Positions 60,246-64,000 of a stretch of 64,000 nucleotides of DNA are shown one piece after another. This DNA is from Hypericum androsaemum (taxonomy: Eukaryota; Streptophyta; Magnoliopsida; Malpighiales; Hypericaceae). Made by a program: the position numbers and the translations under genes. The DNA lies in assembly GCA_963995505.1 (NCBI GenBank), contig OZ023182.1:14488619-14552618 (forward strand), in the 5' to 3' direction. The stretch's first letter is position 1. The number at the start of each line of letters is the position of its first letter. Below the pieces are notes generated by a model, which ran no database searches, was not told the DNA's origin, and was given only the letters and a program-made list of their open reading frames with translations.

Positions 60246-60610
60246 ATATTCACCAAAAATATTAAAACACTGTCATTGATTCCAATAGAAGTTGGTTCAA
60301 GTGGTAAAAAAAATTTGAATTTAGTTAGGGAAGTTTTGGGTTTAAATGTTATAAATATAAGTAATCATTAATCACTGAAAGAACCTATGTCTAAATAGCC
60401 TACGACAGTAAGATATTTCATCCAAAAAACACTAACATCGATATACAAAGCCAAGAGACTTGCATGAGTCAAAACATAGCAGAACCAAACCGTTAAACAG
60501 AATTTACCGAGGTACTGACTGCATTAACAGTACCATTCTAGCTATCTGGTAAAGAACTCAGCAAAATGGGTTTGTACCTCATGATCGAAGTTGATCTTAA
60601 TCGAGCTCAA

Positions 60611-61030
60611 CTAGGCACTCGTTGTGTTAAACTTGTTAAGATGCTTGGCCACTATCGTACTCTCTGCCATCTTGAGGTTGAACAACCTCCACATCAGGTG
60701 CACCTTGTTCGCGGCTGATGACTTCTCGTACACATCGGACAAAGTCTCCAGCATGTCTTTGGTAGTTTTTAATTTTACTATATGCAAGGCAATGTTCTTG
60801 GACAACGATAAGCGCACCATGCTCATCGCCTTCTTATACAACAAACTCCACTCTTCTTCCTTCATGTCTTCGGGCTTCTTCGAGTTAGGTACAAATCCTT
60901 GCCATCCATATAGTCCTCTATCTGCATCTTTCAGAACCCATACAAGAATGTCTACGTCTGGGGACGTGCCAAGCCAGAATTTTTCCACTAGGTTTCTTGT
61001 GCGTCGCTACAATTTTTTGTTAAATTTAGG
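60611..61030 (-). pseudogene. copia gag (UBN2) fragment, copy B
   Basis: Same fragment as 43511-43930 but with the upstream frame open: MEKFWLGTSPDVDILVWVLK, GLYGWQGFVPNSKKPEDMKE, then the UBN2 core. It ends at TTSA with a stop. The frame is 125 codons, versus a usual copia gag of several hundred, so it is a fragment. Confidence 0.7.
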
Positions 61031-61158
61031 ATGAGCCTTTACATGAGTATTTATAGAGGAGCAATCCTAAATTAAGTTTACAAGCCGAACCGAACTAAAA
61101 TAGGAAATGAATTAAGCTGATGCAGGCACACCTAGCGGCTTTAGTTTTAGTTTAGTTT

Positions 61159-61964
61159 TATTATACTCTCGGGTCCCTGGCTAACGTTAGTACTTATTTT
61201 TTTTGTTTTTTGTCGTGAAATTGAGCAAAATAGCCTTAAACAAAAAAAAATCAACTCCTTCAACCTCTAAACACTCAAGAACATCTCAACCCAATTAATC
61301 AACTGAGCCCAATTTCCAAGCAAACCTAAAGAACCCAATTCAAAAATCTAGAATCCAACACCAACTCATTATTCCAGAGCTCGAAACCCATCCCCACAGC
61401 CTCCTCTAGTCGCCCTACCTCCGCGAAGTACCTTACCATACAAGCAACAACCTCACAGGCTCCTGATTATAGTACCAGTCTGTGACCCTTGAGCAAATGG
61501 AATTGACAAGGGAATGCAGGTGCAGAGGCGGCTGGGAAAAAGGAGGCGGTGTCGAGGTTTTAGTTTTTCAAAAGGGAGGACCGAGGGCATCCTGTAGCTG
61601 AAGGTGGAAGGCTCAAAGGACCGAGGGCGATGGCGACATTGCCGGAGAAGGTCAGGAGGAGAAATGCGAAGAGGGCTTACAATGATCCCAAAAATGAGGA
61701 GAGAGCTAAAAGGAAAGAGGTCCAAATTCCAATCTTTATGCCGCCAGCGCTTGACCGGTGAATGGCCGCCATCAATTTTTGAATTGGGTTTTGAGGTTTG
61801 CTTGGAATTGGGATTAGTTGATTAATTGGGTTGAGGTGTTCTTGAGTGATTAGAGGTTGGAGGAGATTATTTTTTATTTTTTGTTTAAGGGTATTTTGGT
61901 CATATCCATGACAAAAAATGAAAAAATGAGTGCTGACGTCAGTCAGGCACCCGAGAGTATAATA
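61159..61964. mobile_element. DNA transposon with long TIRs, copy B
   Basis: Duplicate of 44059-44860 with the same TIR ends (TATTATACTCTCGGGTCCCT and CACCCGAGAGTATAATA) and scattered substitutions. The core frame MATLPEKVRRRNAKRAYNDP is also open here. Confidence 0.65.
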
Positions 61965-62385
61965 AAATAAAATACGGAAGACTACAAAATCATTTTCAGA
62001 AACTCAGGGACCCGAGAGAGAGGATGACCAAATACCATGGACAAGGGGTAATTTACCCTATTATTTTATTATTAATCATACGTGCATTTTAAAATTAAAT
62101 ATTTAAATCTCATATATACACGTATAAATTTCATATGGTATATTTATATTCACAATTAAAAAAATAGTCTATCTTTAATGATAAGATAAACAATGCTAAA
62201 TATGGATATTGTCCCTAGTCATATTTTTTGGTTATGTATGGAAAGATATAAATATCCATTGGAAGTCGGTTGTTATGCGATATTATTTACTTGGTTAAAC
62301 TAACAAGCATAAACTCTAAAGTCCCTGTGCCGAGTGTTATTATTTTTAGATTAATCGTTCCAAATATATTTTGCATTCATGTACA

Positions 62386-62476
62386 GATGAATCAACGAGG
62401 CTTGGATTTTTTCTATTCCTCTTCGAGAGTCATCAGAAAAGGCGGCCTAAACTGTTTTTATGATTCATTGTCCAGG
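62386..62476 (+). other. exon-like fragment with splice sites, copy B
   Basis: Counterpart of 45281-45371, with the same coding sequence and the same flanking acceptor (TGTACAG) and donor (GTAAGAA). Confidence 0.3.
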
Positions 62477-62850
62477 TAAGAAATAAAATTGGTCAATTTG
62501 TTCGGTCAACTGAAAACGGGATCGTTCATTTGGTCGTATAATTCTGTTATGGCAGCTTTCTGTAGAGTTGACATTAATAAATGGATTAGTTTTTGCTAAC
62601 CAGAAGACTACTATAGGGTAAAGTCCAAAGTCACGTCAATGATGCATGTGAGAAGAAAATGCAGCATTTTATTTCCCTTGTCGCTACTAAATGGTGCTGT
62701 TATGTAAACTAATCGAGCGAGCTTAATCGGTGGGACCATAATCTAATTATCAATTTTTTTAAGAACAACCCAGAGAGTGACCCACTCCTTGGCAACATGC
62801 CAGCCATCGTGCTTTGCAATTCATAAACTCTTTTTTGTATTTTTATTTTT

Positions 62851-63315
62851 TTAAAAGTAAAATTTTACACCATAACATTCTTCGGGACTTGATATCCGAG
62901 ATCTGCCTAACACCCCTACTCGCACCGCCTTAGAGTTCACCTTCTCCCTGCCTTCTCCATCCATTTGTATTTGGCTAAGCCTAATCTCGATTCCCACCGC
63001 ATCTTCCTCCTCTTCATCCCCATTCCTCGGGGATGCCAAAGAATTACTTGTATCCAAAGTTGGCGCAACCTTGCTCCCACCCCCAGCTTGCTTCACAAAC
63101 GTATTTCCTACTTCACCATGCTGTTTCAATTTGGGTCTATAAAACTGCTCACGAACCTCCACATCTCCTCCAGAGTTCATAAGAACCCTCTTCTCGGTAG
63201 TCACCCCTTTCACCAACCGGCAATTATTTCCATTCACTTTCGAACTGACTCCCCGAGTTCTGATGTTTCCTGCAGCTTGATAGAAGATGTCCAACAATTT
63301 TGCAATGTGAATCAA
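62851..63315 (-). CDS. hypothetical ORF of 154 codons, copy B
   Basis: Counterpart of 45747-46211. The length is identical and the frame open, with several amino-acid changes (for example HGNNFR to NGNNCR, and NMFV to NTFV). No domain recognised. Confidence 0.35.
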   Translation of the reverse strand: MIHIAKLLDIFYQAAGNIRTRGVSSKVNGNNCRLVKGVTTEKRVLMNSGGDVEVREQFYRPKLKQHGEVGNTFVKQAGGGSKVAPTLDTSNSLASPRNGDEEEEDAVGIEIRLSQIQMDGEGREKVNSKAVRVGVLGRSRISSPEECYGVKFYF

Positions 63316-63593
63316 AAGCCAGTATGCTTTTATAAGTTATCCCAATGCAATGTAATAACCTATCTATCATAATAACTAATACTTTTTCAGAAAGTGTTAG
63401 TGGTAAATCTGGATCCCAACTTTTGCATAAAATAATTTTTTAATAAATACATATATTTTTGCATATTTTACGAATTTGAAAATATTATTTTGCGCTAAAC
63501 TTTCTTATTTAATAAATTTTATATTATCATTCATCGTCAAATTACCTTCAGATTACCCTTGTGATCTTAGACATGTTGTGATAAAAAAATCCC

Positions 63594-64000
63594 CAATCGA
63601 GTATTGTATTCCATTTTTATAGCAAAGGAAGTACCTATATTGGGGATCAACCGTAAAATTAATTAAATAGGACATTAAATAATAAGCAAAAATATACTAG
63701 ATTGGTTGATGTATAGAAATCCACACTATCGGAATCTTTGCCATAACTATAGCTTGGTTTCTCTTTGTTTCCTAACGTTTAGTAAAACCCAGTGATTGAT
63801 AGCATTAACATTTTTTATAGGAACAGAGAGAAATACGCTATATACTTAGAAATAATCGAGCGCGTCCATTAAGCTCCCGGTGGAGGGGTGAGATTAAACT
63901 AATAACCATAATCATAATAGCAATCTTATTTCAGTGACAGAGTCAAACAACATGAGAATCTCTTAAATAAGAATTAATAAATAATTCTTACATTCTCCAA
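63594..64000. repeat. left arm of the inverted repeat, copy B, cut by window end
   Basis: Matches 46490-46893, the outer part of the left arm of the inverted repeat in copy A. The right arm and the inverted receiver exon would lie beyond the window. Confidence 0.8.

Larger units (their letters stand above)
58563..64000. repeat. segmental duplication, copy B (continues past window end)
   Basis: Near-identical to 41527-46893. The junction with the gypsy LTR is at 58561-58566, where LTR sequence ATTACATATT meets GAAGACATCAAACAATATC. The last bases of the window correspond to about 46893 in copy A, so the end of copy B lies outside. Confidence 0.95.

Overview
This is eudicot-like plant nuclear DNA: AT-rich, spliced genes with GT-AG introns, and mostly transposable elements. 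Only two host-type genes can be assembled with open reading frames across all exons, and both lie on the minus strand. One is a five-exon FAD-dependent monooxygenase (2784-5277). The other is a nine-exon gene for a response-regulator-like protein (38906-41998) whose receiver domain has Asn at the expected phospho-Asp position. I cannot name the species from the sequence.

Layout. 0-5.4 kb: a short 5' LTR with PBS and gag start, then the monooxygenase with a TATA box. 6-7.3 kb: a LINE ORF1 remnant. 7.4-10.4 kb: a decayed Ty1/copia polyprotein. 10.4-25.5 kb: two roughly 2 kb direct repeats flanking two decayed, oppositely oriented Sirevirus-type copia elements, one with an env-like ORF region. 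26-28.6 kb: a Ty3/gypsy gag-protease remnant. 29.4-29.7 kb: a TRIM miniature retrotransposon. 31.73-33.23 kb: a solo LTR with a perfect 5-bp target duplication (ATAAG), a TATA box and an internal minisatellite. 33.4-33.8 kb: a Helitron 3' end with a helicase fragment. 34.4-37.8 kb: a copia element whose 5' LTR is directly preceded by the pol tail of a second copy. 38.9-42.0 kb: the response-regulator-like gene.

41.5-64 kb is dominated by a large duplication. Segment 41.53-46.89 kb recurs in the same orientation at 58.56-64.0 kb, at an offset of about 17.04 kb, and runs off the window end. The second copy starts inside the truncated 5' LTR of a Tekay/Del-type Ty3/gypsy element (51.30-58.56 kb, minus strand, three in-frame stops). 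The simplest reading is a tandem duplication of a unit of about 17 kb with one breakpoint in that LTR. The unit also holds an inverted third copy of the response-regulator first exon (47.7 kb), a long inverted repeat, foldback MITEs, a long-TIR DNA transposon, a copia gag fragment, and an unidentified coding-like stretch (49.72-51.29 kb) next to a 383-bp LTR.

The two host-type genes show no functional link to each other. The points of most biological interest are the degenerate receiver protein, the spread of its first exon in both orientations, and the unidentified ORF attached to an LTR.
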